Source of the DNA: Methanoregulaceae archaeon
Lineage (GTDB): Bacteria > Armatimonadota > Fimbriimonadia > Fimbriimonadales > Fimbriimonadaceae
Direction of reading: 5' to 3'
Length of the DNA: 64,000 nt
Assembly (NCBI GenBank): GCA_020850325.1
Contig: JADZEW010000021.1
Location: 62,001 to 126,000 of the forward strand
A program made the position numbers and the translations under genes. Position 1 is the stretch's first letter. Each line of letters begins with the position of its first letter. Below the pieces are notes generated by a model. The model did not search any database and was not told the DNA's origin. It saw nothing but the letters and a program-made list of their open reading frames with translations. This document shows positions 47,566-55,565 of this stretch, in pieces.

Positions 47566-49662
47566 GTGCAAAAACCCAGTTTTTCGGTGGTTACGCTGGT
47601 GGTAGTCGTGCTCGGCATTTTCGGGCTTGGCCTTCGTCAGCTTGCCACGTTGCTACCGCCTCCGGCACCGAACCGAATGGAGGTGGAGACCGCGGATTTC
47701 TTGCGCCAAGGTTCTCGCCATGCCATCAACTGGCGTCTGCTCAACGACGAGGCCTTCAGCGAGGCCCGACGCACCGATCGGCCCATTCTGCTGCTGCTCG
47801 GATCGGTTTGGAGCACGGAAGCTCGCCGTATGGATCAGATGATCTTCACCGACAGCGAGGTGCAGTCGTTCCTTGCTCGCAACTTCATCTGCGTACGGGT
47901 CGATCTCGACGAGTCCCCCCAGTGGCGGAGCGCGTTTCTGCCTGTCTCAAGGGTGCGTACGGGCATATCGTCGGGGTTTCAGCTGTACTACTTGGATCCG
48001 CAGGGCCGACTGTTTGACTTCTATCCTCGTCGAGGAAGCAGGCCGCTGACCGACGCGCTGGTTTTTCTTGACGAGTTCGTGTCGGCGCGAAACCGGTACG
48101 AGGAAGTGCGGCGCGGCGATGGCGGGCCGCTACCGGCGGGGACGCTGCAGAATAACGACCTGGACATCCTCGAGCAAGCGCCGAGCATGTTCCCTAACCG
48201 CGCGTACTTTCTGCAGGAGTTGATCGATGCGATCGATCCCCGGTTTGGCGGATTTGCACGATACGGCCAGTCGCCGCGGCCACTCGCTCTGAGCTACCTG
48301 CTCTCGTACGGGCAGGTCGATGCGTGGCGCACCGCAACGGGTCCGATGCTCCGTTCCGGCATCGTCGATTGGCTAGACGGCGGATTCTATCGCGCCTCGA
48401 AGTCCCGAGACTGGACGGTCATCGAGTTCGACAAACTCGCCCTGCATAATGCCGAGCTGATGCTGGCGATCGGCGTTGGCGGCCAGTTGCTGGATGATGC
48501 ATTCTGTCTGCGCATCGCAAAGAACACCTTTGACGCCTTGCTCGAACGATTTGGGTCCGAGGGTTGGATCGTCGCCGCCCGTATCGGCGACGATGATCGC
48601 CGCGGCCGGAGCGCTTACGCCAGTTTTTCGGTGCAAGAACTTCGGCGCTATGGTGGCACGGGATTGCTGACCCGCGACGAAACCGACCTTGCGCGCGACT
48701 TCTTCGGGCTGAGCGTCGAGGAAAACCCGCAAATGGTGATGAAGGTGCTCGACCCGGCGGAGTTCGCTGATCCGCGGTTCGATCCGCTCATCTCCAAGCT
48801 TCGCGAAAGCCGGAAGACCCGTCCTGCCCCTTACTCGAAGGTCCCCTATGCGCATGTGAATTTTGGGGTTGCGGCAGCAACGTTGCGCGCGGCGCGGATT
48901 TGGAACGACCCCGAGAGGATTGAGCGGGCGGAAAGATTCCTGGAGCAATTGGGGCCCTTTCTCGGTACGAACGACGTTACGCACCGCATGCCGCAACAGG
49001 TCGGAGATCGGCCGTTGCTCCCCGACTATCTGAATGCGTGCGAGGCGTTCTTAGAGCACTACTTGGCCACGGGTCGCGTGGATTCGCTGGAGCGGGGTTT
49101 GGGCATCCTCCGCCGGTCCCGCACCTTGTTTCTTGAAGATGGCAAGTGGCTACTCGCGATGAATCGAGCCGGTGCCTTGGGGCCTGAGGGGACGGATGTG
49201 CCAGAGATCATCGACATGCCTACCGAATCAGCCACCGCCCGGGTCATTCGGCTTCTCGGCATGTACGGCAGACTTCTCCGCGGAGGCAACTACGCCTCAC
49301 TCGCCCGCCAGTTCACCGAGGAGGCGCTCGAGCTTTCCACCCAATATGGCAGCATGGTGCCCGAGATGGGCGTTGGGGCTTCGGGAATCATGTCGGCGGC
49401 ATCGGAAGTGCTCGACGAGCGCCACGCCATCGTCGTAGGCGAGTATGCGGTAGAAGTGGTGCGCCGCTTGTCCAGTCGTGTGCCGACCCGGTTCGTGGCT
49501 CCCGCCTTTGGCATCGCGCGGGAAGATCTCCAGCGCCGCGGTCAGGGAGTGTACGTGGTCGAGGGCGGAGATGTGGTTGGGCCGCTCAGCGTCGAGGAGG
49601 CGCTAGCCCAACTGCCGGTGTACTTCGACCTCACGCGCACGCCCGGTTCTGCGCGGGAATGA
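47566..49662 (+). CDS. YyaL-like protein: degenerate thioredoxin domain plus helical toroid
   Basis: A 698-residue protein. One N-terminal anchor helix (about 7-28) is followed by a DUF255-like thioredoxin fold (about 45-170): INWRLLNDEAFSEARRTDRPILLLLGS is family-like, but the usual CHWC cysteines are replaced (VWSTEARRM). From about 215 on comes the YyaL/SSP411-type alpha/alpha toroid (DPRFGGFARYG, WLDGGFYRASKSRDWTVIEFDKLALHNAEL). It ends with a domain containing a repeated FGIARED-type segment. Because the cysteines are missing it is probably not a redox enzyme. GTG start; a TAATCT box lies eight bases upstream. Confidence 0.8.
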   Translation: MQKPSFSVVTLVVVVLGIFGLGLRQLATLLPPPAPNRMEVETADFLRQGSRHAINWRLLNDEAFSEARRTDRPILLLLGSVWSTEARRMDQMIFTDSEVQSFLARNFICVRVDLDESPQWRSAFLPVSRVRTGISSGFQLYYLDPQGRLFDFYPRRGSRPLTDALVFLDEFVSARNRYEEVRRGDGGPLPAGTLQNNDLDILEQAPSMFPNRAYFLQELIDAIDPRFGGFARYGQSPRPLALSYLLSYGQVDAWRTATGPMLRSGIVDWLDGGFYRASKSRDWTVIEFDKLALHNAELMLAIGVGGQLLDDAFCLRIAKNTFDALLERFGSEGWIVAARIGDDDRRGRSAYASFSVQELRRYGGTGLLTRDETDLARDFFGLSVEENPQMVMKVLDPAEFADPRFDPLISKLRESRKTRPAPYSKVPYAHVNFGVAAATLRAARIWNDPERIERAERFLEQLGPFLGTNDVTHRMPQQVGDRPLLPDYLNACEAFLEHYLATGRVDSLERGLGILRRSRTLFLEDGKWLLAMNRAGALGPEGTDVPEIIDMPTESATARVIRLLGMYGRLLRGGNYASLARQFTEEALELSTQYGSMVPEMGVGASGIMSAASEVLDERHAIVVGEYAVEVVRRLSSRVPTRFVAPAFGIAREDLQRRGQGVYVVEGGDVVGPLSVEEALAQLPVYFDLTRTPGSARE

Positions 49663-49714
49663 AGCCGTCGTTCCCCACCCCCCCGGCTCCCTTCCTGAAG
49701 CGGGTGGCTTCGGG

Positions 49715-49720
49715 TAAATT
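49715..49720 (+). promoter_or_regulatory. -10 box of tRNA-Ser
   Basis: TAAATT ends seven bases before the first base of the tRNA, so transcription would begin at or next to the mature 5' end. Confidence 0.5.
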
Positions 49721-49727
49721 CTCCGGC

Positions 49728-49815
<88 letters not shown>

Positions 49816-49958
49816 CCGGAGTCGTCGAAGAGGCGACCTTGTGTCCCCGTCACTGCGACCTTCGCCCCACTACCGGGACCAACGACCCGCGTCCAAGGGC
49901 CCAAGGCGTTTCCCAAAGCGTGAATAATCCCTCATACCATTCATTTGGGGAGGAAACC

Positions 49959-51341
49959 ATGCCAACAACCACCAACATCGACCACCTGCGCCAGCAGCTC
50001 ACCGGAACCGTAGCCGCCCGTGGAGAGGCCGCCTACGACGACCTGCGTTCGTGCTGGAATCTCACCGTAGACCTTCAGCCGGAACTGATCATCGCCGCGG
50101 CGGACGAAGCCGACGTTCAAGCCGCCGCGAGGTACGCAGCCGAGCACAACTTGCCGATCACGGTCTTGGCCACCGGCCATGGCCAGCCGCGCAACTGCCA
50201 AGGCGGAATCGTCATCCGAACGTCCGCGATCAATCATGTCGAGGTCGAGCCGGCCAGCCGAACCGCCAAGGTCGGCGGCGGGGCGGTCTGGGGTGACGTG
50301 ATCGCCGCCGCCCACCCGCACGGCCTGGCCCCGCTCTCGGGCAGTTCGCCCAACGTCGGTGTCGTCGGCTACCTGCTGGGCGGTGGCTACGGGCTGATGT
50401 TGCGCACGTACGGGCTGGGTATCGACCACGTGAAGGCGTTCCGCGTCGTGCTCAGCGACGGCACGGCGGTGACCGCCAGCGCCGAGAGCCACACCGATCT
50501 GTTCTGGGCGCTCCAGGGCGGCGGAGGATCGTTCGGCATCGTCACCGAGGTGACGGTCGGCCTGGTGCCGCATGCCGAGGTGTACGCCGGTTCGATGATG
50601 TTCCCGGCCGATCGCGCGCCTGAGGTCTATGCTGTCTACGGACGCTGGACGAAGACCCTGCCGAATGACCTCACGACCGGGCTGATCATGATCTCATTCC
50701 CGCCGGTGCCATTCGTGCCCGAGTTCCTTCAGGGGCGCCAGATGGTGATCCTCACGGCCTGCATGGCGGCCGATCCCGAGCGGGCCAACGAGTTGCTGCA
50801 GCCGATGCGCGACCTGGGCCCCGAGTTCGACTTCATGGGCGTGATGCCCTTCACGGAGTCGGCGCGGGTGTATAACGACCCGGTGGATCCGCTGCCCGCG
50901 AATGGGCGCGGCATCCTGCTGCGCGATGTCGACGACGAGGCGCTGGCCAAGTTGCTCGAGGCGATCGGCCCGATGGCGTACTCGCCGAACCTGATGATCC
51001 AGTTGCGCCACCTCGGCGGCGCGATGGCCAACCGCGCGGAGAGCGACTCGCCGATCGGCGACCGCCGTCGGGCCACGTACGTGCTGTACTTGCTGGGCGT
51101 CACGATGGGTCCGGTCACCATGGAGATGATGGCCGGCCACGCCGAATCGGTCTTCGCCGCGCTTCAGCCCTGGACTTTGAGTCGTGGCCCGTTGAACTGG
51201 CTCGGCGAGGGAGCGGTGTCGGCAGAAGAAATCCGCAGCGTGTTTGGTGATGCGGACTACGAGCGGCTCTGCGCGGTTAAGCGCACGTACGATGTGCGCA
51301 ACGCCTTCCGTTGTGCCGGCGTGGGAATCTGCGACGCCTAG
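49959..51341 (+). CDS. FAD-linked oxidoreductase (berberine bridge-like)
   Basis: A 460-residue flavoprotein of the FAD_binding_4/BBE type. The FAD domain (about 35-210) has TVLATGHGQ (where covalent FAD usually attaches through a His), SGSSPNVGVVGYLLGGGYGLM and ALQGGGGSFGIVTEV. The substrate domain follows. These enzymes oxidise alcohols, sugars or alkaloids. GGGGAGGAAACC precedes the ATG, which fixes the start; upstream is the tRNA. Third codon positions are strikingly C/G rich compared with neighbours, and the type is common in actinobacteria, so transfer is possible. Confidence 0.87.
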   Translation: MPTTTNIDHLRQQLTGTVAARGEAAYDDLRSCWNLTVDLQPELIIAAADEADVQAAARYAAEHNLPITVLATGHGQPRNCQGGIVIRTSAINHVEVEPASRTAKVGGGAVWGDVIAAAHPHGLAPLSGSSPNVGVVGYLLGGGYGLMLRTYGLGIDHVKAFRVVLSDGTAVTASAESHTDLFWALQGGGGSFGIVTEVTVGLVPHAEVYAGSMMFPADRAPEVYAVYGRWTKTLPNDLTTGLIMISFPPVPFVPEFLQGRQMVILTACMAADPERANELLQPMRDLGPEFDFMGVMPFTESARVYNDPVDPLPANGRGILLRDVDDEALAKLLEAIGPMAYSPNLMIQLRHLGGAMANRAESDSPIGDRRRATYVLYLLGVTMGPVTMEMMAGHAESVFAALQPWTLSRGPLNWLGEGAVSAEEIRSVFGDADYERLCAVKRTYDVRNAFRCAGVGICDA

Positions 51342-51374
51342 GCGGGTTCGACTTTCGAACGACTCTCCCCGCCC

Positions 51375-51411
51375 TACCCCCTCCTCTCGCCAGAGCGAAA
51401 GGAGGGGGCTC
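51375..51411. repeat. Intergenic inverted repeat like that at 1767-1803
   Basis: CCCCTCCTCTC faces AAAGGAGGGGGCTC with a short spacer, nearly the same unit as in the gap after the ThuA-like gene. It lies between the FAD oxidoreductase and the desaturase. Confidence 0.5.
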
Positions 51412-51420
51412 CGGATCGCG

Positions 51421-51426
51421 TAGAGT
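51421..51426 (+). promoter_or_regulatory. -10 box, leaderless configuration
   Basis: TAGAGT lies exactly six bases before the ATG at 51433, the same spacing as in other leaderless candidates of this window. Confidence 0.55.
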
Positions 51427-51432
51427 GATCCT

Positions 51433-52860
51433 ATGCCACGCAGCGCGATCGTCGTAGGAGCCGGAATGGGCGGACTGAGTGCCGCCGTTCACGCGAAGCT
51501 GCAGGGGTGGGATGTCCTCGTCATTGAGCAGTCCGCGCGGTGCGGCGGCAAGGCGTCGGGTATCGAGATCGAGGGATTCCACCTCGACCCCGGACCCAGC
51601 ATCATCATCCTTCCGGAAATCTACCGCGACGTGTTCAGAGCTGCCGGGCGGAACCCGGACGACTACCTCCGCTTCATCCCGCTCGACATCCTCTCGAGGG
51701 TGTACTTCGAGGGTCATGAGCCGCTGAACCTGCCGAGCAACTACGACGCGTGCCTCAATCTCTTGAAGGAGATCGCACCCGATGACGTCGCGCCGTTTCG
51801 ACGGCTGATCGAGAAGTTGGATCGATCGGTTTCGTCGCTCGAAAAAGCAGTCTTCGAGCGGCCGATCCTCAAGATGTCGGACTTCGCCCGACCGGGCCTG
51901 ATGAAGTTCGGAATGCAGTTCAATCCGTTCCGCAACTATCGGAACCTCGTCGACGGCTGGTTCTCCTCGCCCCTGCTGAGGGCCCTTTTCTACGGATTCC
52001 CCAGCTACAGCGGGCTCTCGTACAACGATCCCGCTCCGGGCGCGTTCTTGATCCCCTATTACATGCTTCGCGACGGTGTCTACTTCCCCGAGGGTGGTGT
52101 GCGGTCGATTCCGCAGGCGTTTGAGCGGCTTGCTCGGGAGCTTGGAGTGGAGTTCCGTATGGAGACTCGCTTCCGTCGGTTCGTGGGTGAACGCGGCATC
52201 GAACTCGAGAGCGGGGAAGTCCTCGAAGCCGACCACATCATCTGCAACGTCGACAAACTCACCGCTACCGGCGAGACTTCTCTCGAACCCAGTCTGAGCT
52301 ACTTCACCCTGCACTACGGCCTTCGGCAGGAGTTGCCCGGATTGGAGCATCACACGTTGTTGATTCCCGGCCAGTTCGCCGACGGCTTCGAACGGCTGTA
52401 TGACAACGCCTTCCCCGACCCGCCGATCGTTTATCTCAACGCCACGCAAGCCCTAGACCTGCAGGCGGCTCCGAGCGGCCACACCAACTTGTTTGCCGTG
52501 GTGACGGTTCCCTCACGCGGTCCCACCCTCGATTGGCCGGGCGGCCGAGAAGAGTATCGAAGCAAGGTGCGGGGCGTGATGTCGCAGTTCGGCTTCGACT
52601 GGAGCCGCGATGCCGAGGTGTTCGAACGGGTGCAGGATCCTGACTATTTCGAATCAGCTCACGGCAACTACCGCGGTTCCCTGTACGGGCCGGTTCCCAA
52701 GCAGCGAGCCTTCGGAATGTTCCCGCTCGGGAACTGGGACCCGGCTCATCCGAACCGGGCGTACTGCGGGGGCTCAGTGCAGCCCGGAGCCGGGCTGCCG
52801 ATGGTGACGTTGAGCGGCAAGTTTGCGGTGGATACCCTCGCCAAGCAGCGATCAGCGTAG
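51433..52860 (+). CDS. Phytoene desaturase-like FAD oxidoreductase (CrtI family)
   Basis: A 475-residue flavoprotein. The N-terminal dinucleotide motif AIVVGAGMGGLSAAVHAKLQG is followed by the GGKAS motif, and the C-terminus has RAYCGGSVQPGAGLPMVTLSGK, diagnostic of the CrtI carotenoid desaturase/isomerase family. No phytoene synthase is nearby, so the substrate may be another isoprenoid or retinoid. The TAGAGT box six bases before the ATG suggests a leaderless mRNA. It overlaps the convergent gene by nine bases. Confidence 0.87.
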   Translation: MPRSAIVVGAGMGGLSAAVHAKLQGWDVLVIEQSARCGGKASGIEIEGFHLDPGPSIIILPEIYRDVFRAAGRNPDDYLRFIPLDILSRVYFEGHEPLNLPSNYDACLNLLKEIAPDDVAPFRRLIEKLDRSVSSLEKAVFERPILKMSDFARPGLMKFGMQFNPFRNYRNLVDGWFSSPLLRALFYGFPSYSGLSYNDPAPGAFLIPYYMLRDGVYFPEGGVRSIPQAFERLARELGVEFRMETRFRRFVGERGIELESGEVLEADHIICNVDKLTATGETSLEPSLSYFTLHYGLRQELPGLEHHTLLIPGQFADGFERLYDNAFPDPPIVYLNATQALDLQAAPSGHTNLFAVVTVPSRGPTLDWPGGREEYRSKVRGVMSQFGFDWSRDAEVFERVQDPDYFESAHGNYRGSLYGPVPKQRAFGMFPLGNWDPAHPNRAYCGGSVQPGAGLPMVTLSGKFAVDTLAKQRSA

Positions 52861-53310
52861 CTTCGCGGTGTCCACCATGTGCTGGAACCACTGCGCGTAC
52901 TGCTTCTCGTCCTTGCGGGTCGGGATCTTCACGCTGAGGGCCAACGCGCTGCCCGCGTCGTTCTTGAGCAAGGTGTAGCGCCGATCGGCCCAACCGTCCT
53001 TGTTGATCATCTCGAAGCTCATCGACTCGTAGCCTTGTTTGGTCTTGCCAACGCGGAAGGGCGTCTCCTTGCCTTCGCCTTCGCGCTTGATGAAGTAGAG
53101 GCTGGTGCGGTAGAGCTCTTCCCACGAGGCGCGCGTCGGTCCGGCGGTCATGGCGCCGAGCTTGCCGCTGCCATTGCCAGGGACGACATCACGGGCTCCC
53201 CACGGGGTCTCCTTGCCGACGTTCCACCCTTTCGGCACTTCGAACGAGTATCGGTCGGATTCAAAGGTCACGAAAGTGTTTACAGCGAGAGCGAGGATCG
53301 CGAGAGTCAT
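52852..53310 (-). CDS. Hypothetical secreted protein
   Basis: A 152-residue protein with a hydrophobic start (MTLAILALAVNTFVTF) that could be a signal peptide. The remainder, including YSFEVPKGWNVGKETPWGARDVV, is beta-rich and resembles PsbP/DUF1795-like domains of small exported proteins. No enzyme motif is seen. It is convergent with the desaturase gene, and the stop codons overlap by nine bases. Confidence 0.62.
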   Translation of the reverse strand: MTLAILALAVNTFVTFESDRYSFEVPKGWNVGKETPWGARDVVPGNGSGKLGAMTAGPTRASWEELYRTSLYFIKREGEGKETPFRVGKTKQGYESMSFEMINKDGWADRRYTLLKNDAGSALALSVKIPTRKDEKQYAQWFQHMVDTAKLR

Positions 53311-53358
53311 GTCGTGGTCTACGAGGTCTTACCTTTCGATGTCAGCCGGATGAGCAGG

Positions 53359-53364
53359 TATCCT
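53359..53364 (+). promoter_or_regulatory. -10 box of tRNA-Leu
   Basis: TATCCT lies 12 bases before the mature tRNA-Leu, leaving a short 5' leader to be trimmed by RNase P. No good -35 is seen. Confidence 0.4.
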
Positions 53365-53376
53365 CTTGGGCGGTGC

Positions 53377-53462
53377 GCCGGGGTGGCGGAATGGTAGACG
53401 CGGCGGTCTCAAACACCGTTGAGGTAACACTCATGTGGGTTCGAGTCCCACCCCCGGCACCA
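53377..53462 (+). tRNA. tRNA-Leu (anticodon CAA)
   Basis: An 86-base class II tRNA. The acceptor stem GCCGGGG pairs with CCCCGGC, the discriminator is A and the CCA is encoded. The loop CTCAAAC gives anticodon CAA, which reads UUG. The D-arm TGGCGGAATGGTAGACGC and variable arm (TTGAGGTAACACTCATG) are typical of leucine tRNA. Confidence 0.93.
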
Positions 53463-53569
53463 AACGTGGAGACGTCCTCGCGCGTGTCCCGTAGATAAGG
53501 CAGGTTTTGAAAGTCGAGACTCTCCCCACATTGGCCGTCATCCCCGCTCCCCATTCCGAGGAGCAAACG

Positions 53570-54565
53570 ATGCGAGCGCTTATCCTTGAAGAGCCGGGCA
53601 GCATTCGGCTGCAAGAAACGGCGATTCCTCGGCCCTCGACCGGTGAAGTTCTGATTCGAGTGAAGGCCGCGACCACGTGCGGTACCGATCTCAAGGCGTA
53701 CCTGCGCGGCCATCCTCAGATTCCCATGCCGGGTGGCTTTGGCCACGAATACAGCGGGGTTGTCGCCGCTGTAGGCGAGGGAGCGCCTTTCGCGGTGGGC
53801 GATGCCGTGATGGGCGTTCACTCGGCTCCGTGCCAAACCTGCTTCTGGTGCCTCCGTGGGCAAGAGAATCTCTGTGAGAGCATCATGGCGACCAAGGTGT
53901 TGGGCAGCTATGCCGAGTACCTGCTGATCCCTGAGCGCATCGCCCGGATCAACGTGTTCCCCAAACCGGCGGCGCTGAGCTTCGAGATGGCCGCGCTGCT
54001 CGAGCCGCTCTCGTGCGTGGCGCAAGCGATCGAACTGCTGAGGGTCGATGCGAACGACCGGGTGCTGATCATGGGGCCGGGGGCGATAGGGCTGATGTTC
54101 GTCGCTGCGCTCAAGCACTTGGGGGTCGGTGAGGTCGTCCTCGCCGGACGCAACTCGGCGCGGCTGGAAGTGGGTGAGCGGTTGGGCGCACGGACCCTCT
54201 ACAACGGTGATCTGCAGCCGGAGGGCCGCGGTTATGATTTGGTCGTCGAGTGCACCGGCAGCGTCGAGATTTGGGAGCGGAGTTTGAGCTTCTCGCGCCG
54301 AGGCGGCACGGTGGTGCTGTTCGGAGGATGCCCCTCTGGCACATCGGCCTCGTTCGACACGCGCCGCGTCCACTACGATCAGATCTCGCTGCTCAGCCCA
54401 TTTCACTTCGGCACCTCGGCCGTTCGAACCGCCCGCCGCTGGCTCATGGACCCGAACTTCGACTTGTCGCCATTGCTCTCCGGCACTCGTGAACTCGAAG
54501 ACGGCGAGCAGGTCTTCCGCGACCTGCGAGACGGCGTCGGCCTCAAGTACGTGTTCCAGCCGTGA
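53570..54565 (+). CDS. Zinc-dependent medium-chain dehydrogenase
   Basis: A 331-residue MDR dehydrogenase, probably acting on a polyol or sugar with NAD(P). The catalytic zinc ligands are in TTCGTDLK and GFGHEYSG; the structural zinc site is CQTCFWCLRGQENLC. The Rossmann motif is VLIMGPGAIGLMFVAALKHLG. GAGGAG lies six bases before the ATG, which fixes the start; the longer frame starts inside the leader after the tRNA. It overlaps the next dehydrogenase gene by four bases. Confidence 0.88.
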   Translation: MRALILEEPGSIRLQETAIPRPSTGEVLIRVKAATTCGTDLKAYLRGHPQIPMPGGFGHEYSGVVAAVGEGAPFAVGDAVMGVHSAPCQTCFWCLRGQENLCESIMATKVLGSYAEYLLIPERIARINVFPKPAALSFEMAALLEPLSCVAQAIELLRVDANDRVLIMGPGAIGLMFVAALKHLGVGEVVLAGRNSARLEVGERLGARTLYNGDLQPEGRGYDLVVECTGSVEIWERSLSFSRRGGTVVLFGGCPSGTSASFDTRRVHYDQISLLSPFHFGTSAVRTARRWLMDPNFDLSPLLSGTRELEDGEQVFRDLRDGVGLKYVFQP

Positions 54566-55521
54566 AGGTCGCTCGCTACATCGGAGGCGGCGAGATTGCC
54601 ATCGTCGATGAGCCCAAGCCAAGTTGTCCCACCGGAGGCTTGATCGTTCAGACCGAAGCTAGTGGCCTCTGTTCGGGCGAGCTCATGGATTGGTATATGG
54701 ATCGGAAGATCCCCCATGTGTTGGGCCACGAGGTCGCCGGGATCGTCGTCGAGAGCGAACATCCGGCCTTTCCCGTCGGCGTTCGCGTGTTTCCCCACCA
54801 CCATGCCCCTTGCTTGAGTTGCGATGCGTGCCGACGTGGCGCGCATGTGCACTGTGCGCAATGGCGACGTACCAAGCTTGTGCCCGGAGGAATGGCTGAG
54901 TTCTTTGCGGTGGGGGCCGAGAACCTCACCGACACAATGACCACGGATCTCTCACCTGCCGAAGCGGCATTGATCGAGCCGCTCGCTTGCGTGGTGAAGT
55001 CCATGAGGCGAGCGCGGCTCGAATCAAGCCATCCCCGCGCCGCGGTCATCGGGCTGGGCGCGATGGGACTGCTGCATCTGCTTCAGCTGGAGGATGGGGT
55101 TGGATACGACCTCAACCCTACGCGGGTCGAGTGGGCTCGGTCTCTCGGGCTCGACGCTCGATTCCCTGAACCCAAGGGCGAGTTCGACCATGTGTTCGTT
55201 TGCCCGGGAACGCCGCATGCGATTCTTGAAGGGGCAAGTCTGTTGCGGCCCCAAGGGCGACTGGTGTTGTTTTCGCCGATCGGACCTCCGGGAACGATGG
55301 ATTTCCCGATCGACGAACTCTATTTTCGAGACATCGAAGTTGTCACGAGCTACTCGTGCGGCCCGACCGACACCGCCGAGGCTCACGCCCTGCTGAAGGC
55401 GGGCAAGGTGCGATCCGAGCAGGTCGTCAGCGACCGGATCACGATCGACGAGCTCCCCGAGGCCTACCAGAAGATGAAGCGTGGCGACATCCTAAAGCCA
55501 ATGGTCATGTTCGACGTCTGA
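54562..55521 (+). CDS. Second zinc-dependent medium-chain dehydrogenase
   Basis: A 319-residue MDR protein. The catalytic Cys is in EASGLCSGELMDW, the His-Glu pair is in VLGHEVAG, and the structural zinc Cys cluster is CLSCDACRRGAHVHC. The Rossmann motif AAVIGLGAMGLLHLLQLE is shorter than usual. The GTG start overlaps the stop of the first dehydrogenase (GTGA), so the two are coupled. Two related dehydrogenases in tandem suggest successive or reversible steps on the same sugar alcohol; the substrate cannot be named. Confidence 0.87.
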   Translation: MKVARYIGGGEIAIVDEPKPSCPTGGLIVQTEASGLCSGELMDWYMDRKIPHVLGHEVAGIVVESEHPAFPVGVRVFPHHHAPCLSCDACRRGAHVHCAQWRRTKLVPGGMAEFFAVGAENLTDTMTTDLSPAEAALIEPLACVVKSMRRARLESSHPRAAVIGLGAMGLLHLLQLEDGVGYDLNPTRVEWARSLGLDARFPEPKGEFDHVFVCPGTPHAILEGASLLRPQGRLVLFSPIGPPGTMDFPIDELYFRDIEVVTSYSCGPTDTAEAHALLKAGKVRSEQVVSDRITIDELPEAYQKMKRGDILKPMVMFDV

Positions 55522-55565
55522 TCCCCACGAACAACGCCCCCCAGCGTCCAAAATGAAGGACGCGA

